In this document: piece after piece, positions 34,304 to 43,424 of the stretch
Numbering within the stretch: position 1 is the first letter of the stretch
How the letters are laid out: the number at the start of each line of letters is the position of its first letter
NCBI RefSeq assembly: GCF_000785435.2
Contig: NZ_JTDB02000004.1
Coordinates: 1 to 64,000 of the forward strand
Direction of reading: 5' to 3'
DNA from: Paraburkholderia sacchari
Lineage (GTDB): Bacteria; Pseudomonadota; Gammaproteobacteria; Burkholderiales; Burkholderiaceae
DNA length: 64,000 nucleotides
Position numbers and translations under genes: made by a program
The notes under the pieces: model-generated
What the model was told of the DNA's origin: nothing
The model's database searches: none
Seen by the model: only the letters and a program-made list of their open reading frames with translations

Positions 34304-35989
34304 ATGATACATAACGGGCAGAAGACACCTTCTCCGTCGAGCGCCGGCGAGTTCGACTATATCGTCGTCGGCGCGGGTTCGGCGGGATGCGCCGTGGCGA
34401 GCCGGCTTGCCGGGGATGAGGGTGTGACGGTGGCGTTGCTGGAAGCGGGGCCGCACGATCACCACTACACCGTCTGGACGCCCATAGGCATCGCCAAGAC
34501 GGCGGGCCATCGGGGGCTGCGCAACTACGGCTATTACTCGGAGCCCCAGAGCGCGATGGGCGGACGTCGCTCCTGGCAGCCGCGCGGCCGGGGTCTTGGC
34601 GGTTCGTCGTCGATCAATGCGATGGTGTACATCCGCGGCCATCGCCGCGATTACGATCATTGGGCGGAGCTGGGCTGCAATGGCTGGGGCTATGAGGACG
34701 TGCTGCCGTATTTCCGCCGCAGCGAGTGCAACGAGCGATACGCGGGCCGTGACGACGATCCGTGGCACGGCGGCACCGGGCCGCTATACGTCAGCGATCT
34801 GCGCACGCCGAACCCGTTTTCGCGCCGTTTTCTGGAGGCCGCGCAGCAGGCAGGCGTGCGTCTGAACCCGGACTTCAACGGCGAGACGCAGGAAGGCGCC
34901 GGTCTCTTTCAGGTCACGCAGCACAACGGCGAACGCTGGAATGCCGCGCGCGCCTATCTCCATCGCGCAGACGCCAGCGACGCCGGCTTGAACGGCGGCC
35001 GCAAGGGTCTTGCCGTGCTGACCGACACGCAGGCGTTGCGCATCTGCTTCGAAGGCCGTCGGGCCGTTGGCGTGACGGTCGTGCGCGGCGGCGTGGAGCA
35101 AACCCTGCGGGCCCGGCGCGAAGTGATCGTGAGCGGCGGGGCCTACAACTCGCCGCAGTTGCTGATGGCTTCGGGTATCGGGCCTGCCTCCCATCTGCGC
35201 GGTCTTGGCATCGGCGTCGTTCACGATTTGCCCGGCGTGGGCGAAAACCTGCACGATCATCCGGACATCGTCATCAACAAGCAGGTCGATTCGACCGACC
35301 TGTTCGGCTACTCGATGCGAGGCTTCGCGCGAATGTTTGGCGAAGTGTTGCGCTATCGTCGGCACCGCACGGGCATGGTGGCGTCCAATATCGCGGAGGC
35401 GGGCGCATTCGTGAAGAGCCACCCCGATCTCGCCGAACCCGATCTGCAACTCCACTTCACGGCGGCGATGGTGGGCGAGCGCGGCGAAGGCAAGACGAAG
35501 CCGCCGCACGGCTATTCATGCCACGCCTGCGTACTGCGGCCCCATAGCCGGGGGCATGTCAGGCTGAGTTCCGGCGACATGCGCGATGCGCCCATCATCG
35601 ACGCGCGCCTCTTGTCCGACGCGCGCGACATGGAAGGGCTGGTCGCCGGCGTGAAGCTGATCCGCAGGATCTTCGCGCAGCCTGCGCTCGCCCGCGAGGG
35701 CGGACGCGAGATTGCGACGGAAGCATTCGGCGCCGACAACAGGAACGACGACGCGATCCGCACCTTCGTTCGAACGAGAGCCGAGACCGTGTTCCACCCG
35801 GTCGGCACTTGCCGGATGGGCGTGGACGAGATGGCCGTGGTCGACCCGCAACTTCGGGTGCGCGGCGTGGCGGGCCTGCGCGTGGTGGATGCTTCGATCA
35901 TGCCCACGGTGCCGGCCGGCAACACGAATGCGCCGGCCATCATGGTGGGCGAAAAAGCGGCGGACATGATCCGGAACGACGCAAGATAA
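34304..35989 (+). CDS. GMC-family FAD-dependent alcohol dehydrogenase
   Basis: A glucose-methanol-choline oxidoreductase of about 561 aa. Seen: the dinucleotide fold DYIVVGAGSAGCAVASRLA, GRGLGGSSSINAMVYIRG (second GMC signature), SGGAYNSPQLLMASGIGP, and the C-terminal catalytic His/Asn pair in FHPVGTCRMG and PAGNTNAPAIMVGEKAADMI. It most resembles choline- or alkyl-alcohol dehydrogenases and probably oxidises the alcohol released by the sulfatase. The start at 34304 has tggaa 6 bases ahead; ATG 34292 is an alternative. The electron acceptor is not indicated. Confidence 0.87.
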   Translation: MIHNGQKTPSPSSAGEFDYIVVGAGSAGCAVASRLAGDEGVTVALLEAGPHDHHYTVWTPIGIAKTAGHRGLRNYGYYSEPQSAMGGRRSWQPRGRGLGGSSSINAMVYIRGHRRDYDHWAELGCNGWGYEDVLPYFRRSECNERYAGRDDDPWHGGTGPLYVSDLRTPNPFSRRFLEAAQQAGVRLNPDFNGETQEGAGLFQVTQHNGERWNAARAYLHRADASDAGLNGGRKGLAVLTDTQALRICFEGRRAVGVTVVRGGVEQTLRARREVIVSGGAYNSPQLLMASGIGPASHLRGLGIGVVHDLPGVGENLHDHPDIVINKQVDSTDLFGYSMRGFARMFGEVLRYRRHRTGMVASNIAEAGAFVKSHPDLAEPDLQLHFTAAMVGERGEGKTKPPHGYSCHACVLRPHSRGHVRLSSGDMRDAPIIDARLLSDARDMEGLVAGVKLIRRIFAQPALAREGGREIATEAFGADNRNDDAIRTFVRTRAETVFHPVGTCRMGVDEMAVVDPQLRVRGVAGLRVVDASIMPTVPAGNTNAPAIMVGEKAADMIRNDAR

Positions 35990-36031
35990 AAAGGGCGCTT
36001 GCGCGGCGGCTTTCGGTGCCCGGCGCCACGA

Positions 36032-36051
36032 GGCGCTTGCAGCGAAGCGCC
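36032..36051 (+). other. short inverted repeat before the MFS gene
   Basis: GGCGCTT (36032-36038) and AAGCGCC (36045-36051) flank a 6-base loop, about 26 bases upstream of the MFS start. It could weakly terminate the upstream operon or affect translation; no T-run. Confidence 0.35.
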
Positions 36052-36077
36052 GTGCGACGTCCCACAAAGGAGACGAT

Positions 36078-37400
36078 ATGAGCACGGAATACGAGCCGTT
36101 CAAGGCATGGCGCATCGCGCTGCTGATGCTGGCCTTTCTGATGGTCAACTTTTTCGACAAGGTGGTCATCGGCACGCTGGCCGTGCCCATCATGAACGAG
36201 CTTGCAATCAGTCCCTTGCAGTTCGGCATCGTGAGCAGCAGCTTCTTCTGGCTGTTCGCCGTGGGCGGCATTGCGGGCGGCTTTCTCGCCAACCGCATTT
36301 CCACCCGTGTCATCGCGCTCGTCCTTGCGCTTTCCTGGTCGCTGTTCCAGTTGCCGCTGGTCGTTTCCTCGTCGATGCTGGTGTTCATGGCGTCACGCGT
36401 CGCGCTCGGCTTCACGGAGGGGCCTGCCTACCCGGTTGCCGTGCATGCGGTCTACAAATGGTTTCCGCCCAGCAAGCGGATCTTGCCCGTTTCGCTGTAC
36501 GTGGCGGGCGGCAGCATCGGTTTGCTGGCCGCCGGCGTGGCTGTGCCGCTCGTGACGCGGCATTGGGGCTGGCGAGCGAATTTCATCATGCTGTGCGGCA
36601 TTGGCGTGATCTGGTCGGCGCTATGGCTGGCTTTCGGCAGGGAAGGCCGCCTCGACGATCACCCTGCCTCGGCCGCGCCGCAGGCACGCGTCGCTTATCG
36701 CCGTTTGCTCGCCGATCGCACCGTGCTCGGCAGCATGTTGCTGCAGTTCGTGTCGTATTGGGGCGTGGCGCTCGGCTTTACTTGGTTGCCCGTCTATTTC
36801 CAGAAGGGTTTGTCATACGACGCGGTCGCTTCGGGACGCTACTACGCGCTCGTGATGGCCGCGGCCGTGCCGGTGTCGCTGGGCCTGTCGTTCATCGCTC
36901 AGCGGCTGATCGCACGAGGCGTGCGCTCGCGGATCGCGCGCGGCTGGTACACGTCCGGTTGCCAGCTTGCAGCGGGTCTCGGCTACATGAGCCTGCTCGA
37001 CGGTCAAATGCCGCTGGCGCTGCGCCTCGCGATTCTGATCCTGACGTTCGGCTGCACGCCGATCGCCTATGGGCTCTGTCCAGCGTTACTGGCCGAGGTC
37101 ACACCCGCGCCGCAACGAGGCGCGATTCTGGCAATCGGCAATTCGGTGGCGTCGCTCGCCGGCATGATCGCGCCCGTGGTGATGGGGCGGCTCGTGCAAG
37201 GCATGCCAGGGGCGCACGGCTACGAAGCCGGATTCGCGCTGTGCGGCGCCCTATCGGTGGTGGGCAGCCTGATCGGCGCGGCGCTCGTTCATCCGGCGCG
37301 AACGATGGAGCGCCTGCGAATCGCGGTACCCGCAGTACCTGCTGCACCGAACTTGCCTGGCGAGTCGACGGAAACGATCGCCTCTGCCGGGCAGGGCTGA
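36078..37400 (+). CDS. MFS transporter, anion:cation symporter-like
   Basis: A 440-aa membrane carrier with about twelve hydrophobic helices. FDKVVIGTLAVPIMNELAISPLQFGIV and GFTEGPAYPVAVHAVYKWFPPSKR are characteristic of the anion:cation symporter group, which carries organic acids. A strong ribosome site (aaaggagacgat) precedes the ATG. It follows the GMC gene by 88 bases and is separated from the convergent porin by a strong bidirectional terminator. Likely uptake of an acid or sulfate ester for the pathway; the substrate is inference. Confidence 0.85.
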   Translation: MSTEYEPFKAWRIALLMLAFLMVNFFDKVVIGTLAVPIMNELAISPLQFGIVSSSFFWLFAVGGIAGGFLANRISTRVIALVLALSWSLFQLPLVVSSSMLVFMASRVALGFTEGPAYPVAVHAVYKWFPPSKRILPVSLYVAGGSIGLLAAGVAVPLVTRHWGWRANFIMLCGIGVIWSALWLAFGREGRLDDHPASAAPQARVAYRRLLADRTVLGSMLLQFVSYWGVALGFTWLPVYFQKGLSYDAVASGRYYALVMAAAVPVSLGLSFIAQRLIARGVRSRIARGWYTSGCQLAAGLGYMSLLDGQMPLALRLAILILTFGCTPIAYGLCPALLAEVTPAPQRGAILAIGNSVASLAGMIAPVVMGRLVQGMPGAHGYEAGFALCGALSVVGSLIGAALVHPARTMERLRIAVPAVPAAPNLPGESTETIASAGQG

Positions 37401-37471
37401 CTGCCTGACTATCTGACTATCCGCCGCGCGCCGCGGTTCGAACCTTCTGCAGGCTCAGCAATGAAACATGA

Positions 37472-37507
37472 AAAGGGCCTTGCCTGGTCTCCCAGGCAAG
37501 GCCCTTT
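37472..37507. terminator. bidirectional rho-independent terminator
   Basis: A perfect 16-bp stem (37472-37487 with 37492-37507, arms AAAGGGCCTTGCCTGG and its complement) with a TCTC loop, flanked by A's on the left and T's on the right. It lies between the convergent MFS gene and porin and serves both. Confidence 0.9.
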
Positions 37508-37563
37508 CTTCGTCAGGCATTGTGTTGCCGCAGCGTGGGCCGCACGGCAGTGCGGCCCGATGA

Positions 37564-38694
37564 TCAGAACGTATGCCGTATGCCGAGCAGAACCGCCACC
37601 GTGCCTTGACCCGGGGCGACCAGTTGACCGTAAGTCACCGGCACCCGCATGGTGCCCATGTTGTTGACGCCGCCTACGTCCGCATAGAGAACGGTGCGCT
37701 TCGAGACGCTGTAGTCGGCCGTGACCGCCCACGTGATGGCCTTGTTCGAAGAATTGTTCTTGTCGCGCAGATAGTAGACGCCGCTCGTAACGTTGAAGGC
37801 CGGCGTGAACTGATATCCCGCGCCGAGCGACCAGAGGTCGTAGTTCACGAGATTCGAGTGAGCGGGATTTTTGCCGTTGCTATAAGAACCCGATACGAAG
37901 AAGTTGCTGATCGTGTATTTCGCACCGAAGTACAACTGCCGGTTGTTGTTGATGCCGGTGGGCGCGGCGGGCGCTACCGGCGACGGGTTGGTGTCATGCG
38001 CGTCGTACCAGGCCGCTGCGAGATCGAGGCTGCCGTTCTGGTACGAGAGCACGGCGGACTCGCGCGAGCCTGCCGTCAGGCTGCCCGGGACGCCGCCTGG
38101 CGCATATTCGAGCGCCAGCTGCGCGCCCAACAGGCGGGGCGTGCGGTAGACGAGCGCATTGCTGTCGAAGAGCGCGCCGATGGGCACGTTCGTGCTCGCG
38201 CCCGACCATCCCGCCTGGAAGTTCATCCCGGCCCAAGCGGTCAGGATGCTGCCGAAATATTGCGCGCCGCGGGCGTCGGTCTCGACCATGGCGATCGCGA
38301 TGGGCGCGATCTGCCGGCCGACGTCGAACGAGCCGAACGGTCCTGACACGCCCACGCGTGCGATCTGGTTGAACAGCGCCACGGTGCCCGCCGTGTCCGG
38401 AAGGCCCAGCGCGCCGGTTCCGGTGTTGAACGCGCTTTGCAGCTTGAAGTTGACGCGATAGCCTCCGCCGAGATCTTCGGTCCCGAGCAGGCCCCAGAAA
38501 CTCGAATAAATGCCGCCGTCCTTATAACGGAACACCGACCCCGTATTGGCAGCGGTTGGACTTAAGGTTGCGGCCGATGTGTTCTGGTACATCAAACCCG
38601 CGTCGAGTGCGCCGAACAGCGTCACCGAGCTTTGCGCGTGCGCTCCTGCTGCCATGACGGCCAATGTGGCGGCAGCAACTGACTTCAACTTCAT
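37564..38694 (-). CDS. Burkholderia-type general porin (OmpC/Omp38-like)
   Basis: A 376-aa outer-membrane porin. Seen: a signal peptide (MKLKSVAAATLAVMAAGAHA) followed by QSSVTLFGALDAGLMYQ, the standard start of betaproteobacterial trimeric porins, repeated amphipathic strands ending in Tyr/Phe, and a terminal GIRHTF with the final Phe needed for barrel insertion. It stands between catabolic genes and shares a 354-base divergent region with the acyl-CoA dehydrogenase pair; GC palindromes there are oriented towards it as site 1 is towards its ligase gene. It probably admits the pathway substrate. Confidence 0.92.
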   Translation of the reverse strand: MKLKSVAAATLAVMAAGAHAQSSVTLFGALDAGLMYQNTSAATLSPTAANTGSVFRYKDGGIYSSFWGLLGTEDLGGGYRVNFKLQSAFNTGTGALGLPDTAGTVALFNQIARVGVSGPFGSFDVGRQIAPIAIAMVETDARGAQYFGSILTAWAGMNFQAGWSGASTNVPIGALFDSNALVYRTPRLLGAQLALEYAPGGVPGSLTAGSRESAVLSYQNGSLDLAAAWYDAHDTNPSPVAPAAPTGINNNRQLYFGAKYTISNFFVSGSYSNGKNPAHSNLVNYDLWSLGAGYQFTPAFNVTSGVYYLRDKNNSSNKAITWAVTADYSVSKRTVLYADVGGVNNMGTMRVPVTYGQLVAPGQGTVAVLLGIRHTF

Positions 38695-38818
38695 AGCGTC
38701 TCCTGATTGTATTTCCGGCCATCTTTCGGGCGGCCCTTATGTTGGCGTCCGCCGGCTGCACGAGATGCGCGGCTCGGCCTGGACACGAGTAAGGTGACGC
38801 GAAACGCGCGCATCGCGG

Positions 38819-38835
38819 CCCCCCAACGCGGGGGG
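38819..38835 (-). promoter_or_regulatory. GC palindrome site 2 (CCCCCC-GCGTT-GGGGGG on minus strand)
   Basis: A perfect C6/G6 palindrome around AACGC (plus strand), 125 bases upstream of the porin start. The inner bases match sites 1 and 4, and a CTTAA element lies 16 bases beyond the run as in those sites. This argues for a protein-binding site rather than a chance GC hairpin. Confidence 0.6.
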
Positions 38836-38944
38836 AAAATTTGCCGCGCGATTAAGGCCTGTTCAGCATGCACGGAAACCTTTCGCCGATCGGGCCATGG
38901 GTGGCGGGACATAACGCTGTTGCCTACCTGGGCATGCTTATGAA

Positions 38945-38961
38945 CCCCCAACGGCGGGGGG
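38945..38961 (-). promoter_or_regulatory. GC palindrome site 3 (variant, 6-base spacer)
   Basis: CCCCC (38945-38949), AACGGC, GGGGGG (38956-38961) on the plus strand, 88 bases upstream of the acyl-CoA dehydrogenase start. One extra base in the spacer compared with the other sites. The 354-base gap 38695-39048 between porin and dehydrogenase holds these two sites and no gene. Confidence 0.5.
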
Positions 38962-39048
38962 CGTCGTCGGTCCGGGTGCTCTCCTACCATGCGTCTAATC
39001 TGGCAGACGCATGTGCGCCGCGTTTGCCCTCATTCTGGAGAGCTACGC

Positions 39049-40251
39049 ATGGACTTTCGATCGGACCCGGGCCTCAGCGCGTTTCGCGAAGAGGTGCGCG
39101 ATTTTCTGCGCAAGCATTTGCCGCCGGACCTGCCGCGCCGCACCGACGGCGTGCGTTCGCCGCGCGCGCAACTGGCGCAATGGCAACGCATTCTGAACCA
39201 GCACGGCTGGGGTGCGCCCTATTGGGCCAAAGAGCACGGCGGTACGGGCTGGAGCGTCGCGCAGCGCCTCATATTCGACGAGGAATGCTCGACAGCGGGC
39301 TCGCCTTCGCAGGACACGTTCGCGCAACGGCTCGTCGGCCCGGTGCTCAATCATTTCGCCACGCCCGAGCAGAAAGCGGAGCACGTGCAGGCCATTCTTC
39401 GCGGCGAGCGAATCTGGTGCCAGGGATTTTCCGAGCCGGGCTCCGGTTCCGATCTCGCGTCGCTGCGCACCCAGGCCGTGCGCGAAGGCGACCACTACGT
39501 CGTGAACGGGCAAAAGATCTGGACCAGCTACGGTCACGAAGCCGACTGGATCTTTCTGCTCGTGCGCACCGATACGACCGTCAAGAAGCAGGCCGGCATC
39601 AGCTTCCTGCTCGTCGACATGAAATCGTCGGGCATCACGGTGCGGCCGATCATCAGCATCGACGGCTGCCACCACCTGAACGAAACGTTCTTCGACGACG
39701 TGCGGGTGCCGGCGGGCAACCTGATCGGCGCGGAAGGCGACGGATGGAAGCTCACGAAATTCCTGCTCAACAACGAACATGCCTCGACGGCCGATTTGCC
39801 GTCGCTGATGCGGTTCCAGCGCAAGCTGCGCAAGCTCGCACGCGAAACGCATTTTGCCGGCGCGCCGCTGATCGAGCGCGGCGACGTGGCCTTGCGGCTC
39901 GCTGCGCTCGAAGCCGAACTGCAGGCGATTACGGTGCTGGTGCAGCGCGTGGCCGCGCTGGAAGAGGACCATAGCCCCGCCGCGCATGCGATCGGGTCGA
40001 TCCTCAAAGTCCGCGGCACGGAACTGCAGCAGAAGATGAGCGCGTTTCTCGTCGAGTGCCTCGGCGACTACGGCGCGGTCGCATGGGCCGGCCCGAGAGG
40101 CGAAGGCGCAGGCGCGCAGACGATCCACGCGCTTCAGTTCGAGGCGCGAAGCATCGCGGCGGAAATGTTCTTCCGCCGCGCCACCACGATCTACGGCGGC
40201 ACGAGCGAAGTCCAGCGCGGCATTGTCGCGAAGATGATGTTTCAGTTCTGA
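39049..40251 (+). CDS. acyl-CoA dehydrogenase, large/TSEVQR-type subunit
   Basis: A 400-aa flavoprotein dehydrogenase introducing a 2,3-double bond in an acyl-CoA. Seen: WCQGFSEPGSGSDLASLRT (FAD/substrate loop), GQKIWTSYGHEADWIFLLVRT, FLLNNEHAST and the C-terminal TIYGGTSEVQRGIVAKMMF, the PimC/FadE-like pattern of heteromeric dehydrogenases. The ATG at 39049 follows ctggagag. The next gene, 14 bases on, is the small-subunit type, so the two should form an alpha2beta2 enzyme passing electrons to the EtfBA encoded downstream. It is clearly paralogous to the gene at 53554-54762. Confidence 0.9.
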   Translation: MDFRSDPGLSAFREEVRDFLRKHLPPDLPRRTDGVRSPRAQLAQWQRILNQHGWGAPYWAKEHGGTGWSVAQRLIFDEECSTAGSPSQDTFAQRLVGPVLNHFATPEQKAEHVQAILRGERIWCQGFSEPGSGSDLASLRTQAVREGDHYVVNGQKIWTSYGHEADWIFLLVRTDTTVKKQAGISFLLVDMKSSGITVRPIISIDGCHHLNETFFDDVRVPAGNLIGAEGDGWKLTKFLLNNEHASTADLPSLMRFQRKLRKLARETHFAGAPLIERGDVALRLAALEAELQAITVLVQRVAALEEDHSPAAHAIGSILKVRGTELQQKMSAFLVECLGDYGAVAWAGPRGEGAGAQTIHALQFEARSIAAEMFFRRATTIYGGTSEVQRGIVAKMMFQF

Positions 40252-40265
40252 GGGATGGGCCCGAG

Positions 40266-41432
40266 ATGAATTTCAATCTGAATGACGAGCAGCAGATGCT
40301 CGAAGACAGCGTGCGCCGTTTTGTCGATAAGGCCTACGCATTCGAAACACGCAGCGCCATCGTCAAGGCGGCGCAGGGCGGCAGCGCGGAAAACTGGCGC
40401 ACATTCGCCGAGAACGGCTGGCTCGCGGCCGCGCTGCCCGAGGAGCATGGCGGACTTGGGGGCAGCGTGCTCGACACGGCGCTGATTGCCCACCAATTCG
40501 GGCGAGCGCTCGTGGTCGAGCCTTATCTGGGCTGCGCCGTGCTGGCGGCGCAGACGCTCGTCGCCGCCGCGGCGCCGGGGCTCAAGGACACGCTGTTGCC
40601 GGCGCTTGCCGACGGCGCCCAACGGGTCGCGCTCGCATACAGCGAAGTGTCGTCACGCGGCGATCCCGCCATCGTGCAGACGCTGGCGAGGCAGGACAAG
40701 GACGGCTATCGCATCGAAGGCGCCAAGACGCTCGTGCTTGGCGCGGGGCATGCCGACTGGTTCATCGTCTCGGCGCGCGTCGCGGATGCCGGGCGCGAAG
40801 ACGAGGGCATTTCGCTCTTTCTCGTGCCTGCCAATGCGGCGGGGCTGGCGCAGCAGACGTTGCCGCTGCACGACGGCACGCAAGCCGCCGAATTGACCTT
40901 CACGCAGCTTGTGGTGCCCGCGAGTGCGTTGCTGGGTATGCGAGGCGCAGGCCTCGAGGCGCTGCGTTCCGGTTTGTCGCATGGCATTACGGCGTTGTGC
41001 GCCGAGCTTGTCGGCGCGATGGAACGTGCGATCGAAATCACGGCGGAATACCTCAAGGTGCGCAAGCAGTTCGGCGTGCCGATCGCGAGCTTCCAGGCGC
41101 TCCAGCATCGCATGGCCGATATGGCGGCAGAACTGGAGCTTTCCCGCTCGATGCTGTACGCGATGCTCGCGGCGCTCGAATGCGAATCGGGCAAGACGCA
41201 GCAACTGGCGCTCTCGCAAGGCAAGGCATTCATCGGGCGCGCGGCGAAGTGGGTCTGCGGTCAGGCCATCCAGCTGCATGGCGGCATCGGCATGACGGAG
41301 GAGTACGCCGTCGGGCACTACTTCAAGCGCGCCGTCGTGGCCGACATTCTGTTCGGCACCAGCGACCAGCACGAGGCAGCGAACGCAGCCGCGCTTCAGG
41401 AAGCGCTGCGCGCAGAGACCGAATCGGTTTGA
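40266..41432 (+). CDS. acyl-CoA dehydrogenase, small/TSDQH-type subunit
   Basis: A 388-aa partner of the preceding gene. MNFNLNDEQQMLEDSVRRFVDKAYAFE and a C-terminal LHGGIGMTEEYAVGHYFKRAV...LFGTSDQHE are typical of PimD-like subunits, in which the usual catalytic Glu region (GTxE) is replaced by GTSDQH. Such subunits complete the FAD site of the heteromer rather than act alone. The start at 40266 follows gagggatgggcccgag; a long upstream frame is a shadow of the previous gene. The order dehydrogenase pair then etfBA suggests one operon. Confidence 0.88.
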   Translation: MNFNLNDEQQMLEDSVRRFVDKAYAFETRSAIVKAAQGGSAENWRTFAENGWLAAALPEEHGGLGGSVLDTALIAHQFGRALVVEPYLGCAVLAAQTLVAAAAPGLKDTLLPALADGAQRVALAYSEVSSRGDPAIVQTLARQDKDGYRIEGAKTLVLGAGHADWFIVSARVADAGREDEGISLFLVPANAAGLAQQTLPLHDGTQAAELTFTQLVVPASALLGMRGAGLEALRSGLSHGITALCAELVGAMERAIEITAEYLKVRKQFGVPIASFQALQHRMADMAAELELSRSMLYAMLAALECESGKTQQLALSQGKAFIGRAAKWVCGQAIQLHGGIGMTEEYAVGHYFKRAVVADILFGTSDQHEAANAAALQEALRAETESV

Positions 41433-41513
41433 ACCGGCGCGCGGGTGCGCGCACGAGGGGGCCGTCGCGTCACGTCACGTCACGGCGGCCTCGACGGCTA
41501 AAGGAGCAGAGAA

Positions 41514-42263
41514 ATGAAAGTATTGGTCGCGGTAAAACGCGTGGTGGACTTCAACGTGAAAGTGCGGGTCAAGCCGGACGGTTCCGGCGTCGATCTCGCC
41601 AACGTGAAGATGAGCATCAATCCGTTCGACGAGATTGCCGTCGAGGAGGCGGTGCGGCTGAGGGAGAAGGGCGCGGCGAACGAGGTGGTCGCCGTGTCGT
41701 GCGGCGTGGCGGCGTGCCAGGAAACGCTGCGCACGGCCATGGCGATCGGCGCGGACCGGGGCATCCTGGTTCAGACCGACGAAGAGCTTCAGCCGCTCGC
41801 GGTCGCGCGCCTGTTGAAGGCGATCATCGAGAAGGAACAGCCGCGGCTCGTGATACTCGGCAAGCAGGCCATCGACAACGACTGCAACCAGACCGGGCAG
41901 ATGGTCGCCGCGCTGGCGGGTCTCGCGCAGTCGACGTTCGCCAGCAAGGTCGACATCGTGGAGGGTCATGCGATCGTGACGCGCGAGATCGACGGCGGCC
42001 TCGAAACGCTGAAGCTCGCGCTGCCTGCGGTGATCACCACCGATCTGCGGCTGAACGAGCCGCGCTACGCCACGCTGCCGAACATCATGAAGGCGAAGAA
42101 GAAGCCGCTCGATACGGTGACGCCGCAGGAGCTCGGGGTCGACGTGACGCCGAGGCTCAGGACGCTGAAGACGGTCGAGCCCGCTGGGCGCAGCGCCGGT
42201 GTGAAAGTCCCCGATGTCGCGACGCTGGTCGCGAAGCTCAAGAACGAAGCGAAGGTTATCTGA
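41514..42263 (+). CDS. etfB: electron transfer flavoprotein beta subunit
   Basis: A 249-aa ETF beta subunit that carries electrons from acyl-CoA dehydrogenases to the quinone pool. Seen: [59 protein letters not shown] (AMP region) and the recognition-loop segment [15 protein letters not shown]. The ATG follows aaaggagcagag. It is 81 bases after the dehydrogenase pair, a gap containing GTCAC three times in tandem (41469-41483), and 10 bases before etfA. Confidence 0.95.
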   Translation: MKVLVAVKRVVDFNVKVRVKPDGSGVDLANVKMSINPFDEIAVEEAVRLREKGAANEVVAVSCGVAACQETLRTAMAIGADRGILVQTDEELQPLAVARLLKAIIEKEQPRLVILGKQAIDNDCNQTGQMVAALAGLAQSTFASKVDIVEGHAIVTREIDGGLETLKLALPAVITTDLRLNEPRYATLPNIMKAKKKPLDTVTPQELGVDVTPRLRTLKTVEPAGRSAGVKVPDVATLVAKLKNEAKVI

Positions 42264-42273
42264 GGAAAAATCC

Positions 42274-43218
42274 ATGGCTGAACGAATCAATGCGCTGGTC
42301 GTGGCCGAGCACGACCATGTCTCGATCAAGGGCGCGACACTCAGCACGGTCGCAGCCGCGCGTCAATGCGGCGGCGAGGTTCACGTACTGGTGGCGGGCC
42401 ATGCATCGTCGTCGGCGGCCGCTGCGGCCGCGCGGATCGATGGCGTCGCGCGCGTGCTGCATGCCGATGCGCCGCAGCTTGCCGAAGGCCTCGCGGAGAA
42501 TCTGGCGGCTCAGGTCGTCGCGCTCGCCCCTGCGTACGGGGCCATCTTCTTCGCGGCCACGAGCAGCGGCAAGAACGTTGCGCCACGCGTGGCCGCGCTG
42601 CTCGACGTCGCGCAGGTTTCGGACATCACGCGCGTGATTAGCGCCGACACGTTCGAGCGGCCCATCTATGCCGGCAACGCGATCGTGACCGTGCAGAGCA
42701 GCGATGCCGTCAAGGTGGTCACCGTGCGCGCCACGGCGTTCGATGGGGTGGCGGCGCAAGGCGGCGCGGCGGAGATCGTCGGGATCGACGCGGTGCCGGA
42801 TAGCGGTCTCTCCGCTTTCGTCGAGCGCGTCGTGGCGAAGAGCGACCGGCCGGAGCTTGCCGATGCGCAAATCGTCGTGAGCGGCGGCCGCGCGCTCGGC
42901 AGCAGCGAGCGCTTTGCCGAAGTCCTGACGCCGCTCGCCGACAAGCTGGGTGCGGCGCTCGGCGCCTCGCGCGCCGCCGTCGATGCAGGCTTCGCACCGA
43001 ATGACTGGCAGGTGGGCCAGACGGGCAAGATCGTCGCGCCGCAACTCTATGTGGCCTGCGGCATCTCGGGGGCCATCCAGCATCTGGCGGGGATGAAGGA
43101 CTCCAAGGTGATCGTGGCGATCAATAAGGATCCCGAAGCGCCTATCTTCAGCGTGGCCGACTATGGCCTCGAGGCCGACCTCTTCGAGGCCGTGCCGGAG
43201 CTGACTGCCGCACTCTGA
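42274..43218 (+). CDS. etfA: electron transfer flavoprotein alpha subunit
   Basis: A 314-aa ETF alpha subunit binding FAD. The C-terminal flavin domain is plain: [60 protein letters not shown] and [28 protein letters not shown]. The ATG at 42274 follows tgaggaaa. A strong terminator lies just after the stop, closing the operon begun at 39049. Housekeeping ETF genes are usually elsewhere, so this set may serve the local dehydrogenases. Confidence 0.95.
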   Translation: MAERINALVVAEHDHVSIKGATLSTVAAARQCGGEVHVLVAGHASSSAAAAAARIDGVARVLHADAPQLAEGLAENLAAQVVALAPAYGAIFFAATSSGKNVAPRVAALLDVAQVSDITRVISADTFERPIYAGNAIVTVQSSDAVKVVTVRATAFDGVAAQGGAAEIVGIDAVPDSGLSAFVERVVAKSDRPELADAQIVVSGGRALGSSERFAEVLTPLADKLGAALGASRAAVDAGFAPNDWQVGQTGKIVAPQLYVACGISGAIQHLAGMKDSKVIVAINKDPEAPIFSVADYGLEADLFEAVPELTAAL

Positions 43219-43236
43219 CGTTACGTGTGGTGGCCC

Positions 43237-43279
43237 GACGCGCATGGATATGACGTATCCATGCGCGTCTTGTTTTTTG
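43237..43279 (+). terminator. rho-independent terminator after etfA
   Basis: A perfect 14-bp stem (43237-43250 with 43256-43269), loop TGACG, followed directly by TTGTTTTTTG. Classical. Confidence 0.95.
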
Positions 43280-43391
43280 CGGAACGCGAATCTGCCCTGG
43301 AGCTGGGGTGAGGCCGGTATGCGGTATTGGCGGAAAGGGAAGGGACGACGCAGGCCCGCGTTGCCGTGAACGGGAATGGGGTGAAACGGAA

Positions 43392-43418
43392 CGGCGGGCG
43401 CCGGCTCGGCGCCCGCCG
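43392..43418 (-). terminator. hairpin after the CoA-transferase gene
   Basis: A perfect 12-bp GC-rich stem (43392-43403 with 43407-43418) with a 3-base loop, starting 6 bases past the stop on the minus strand and followed by TTCCGTTTC. Probable terminator of the minus-strand CoA-transferase operon. Confidence 0.7.
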
Positions 43419-43424
43419 GGGTGG

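Noticed and set aside
41469..41483. GTCAC tandem triplet as a regulatory repeat
   Set aside because: Three five-base copies inside a GC-rich gap inside an operon are easily due to chance; no matching element was seen elsewhere.
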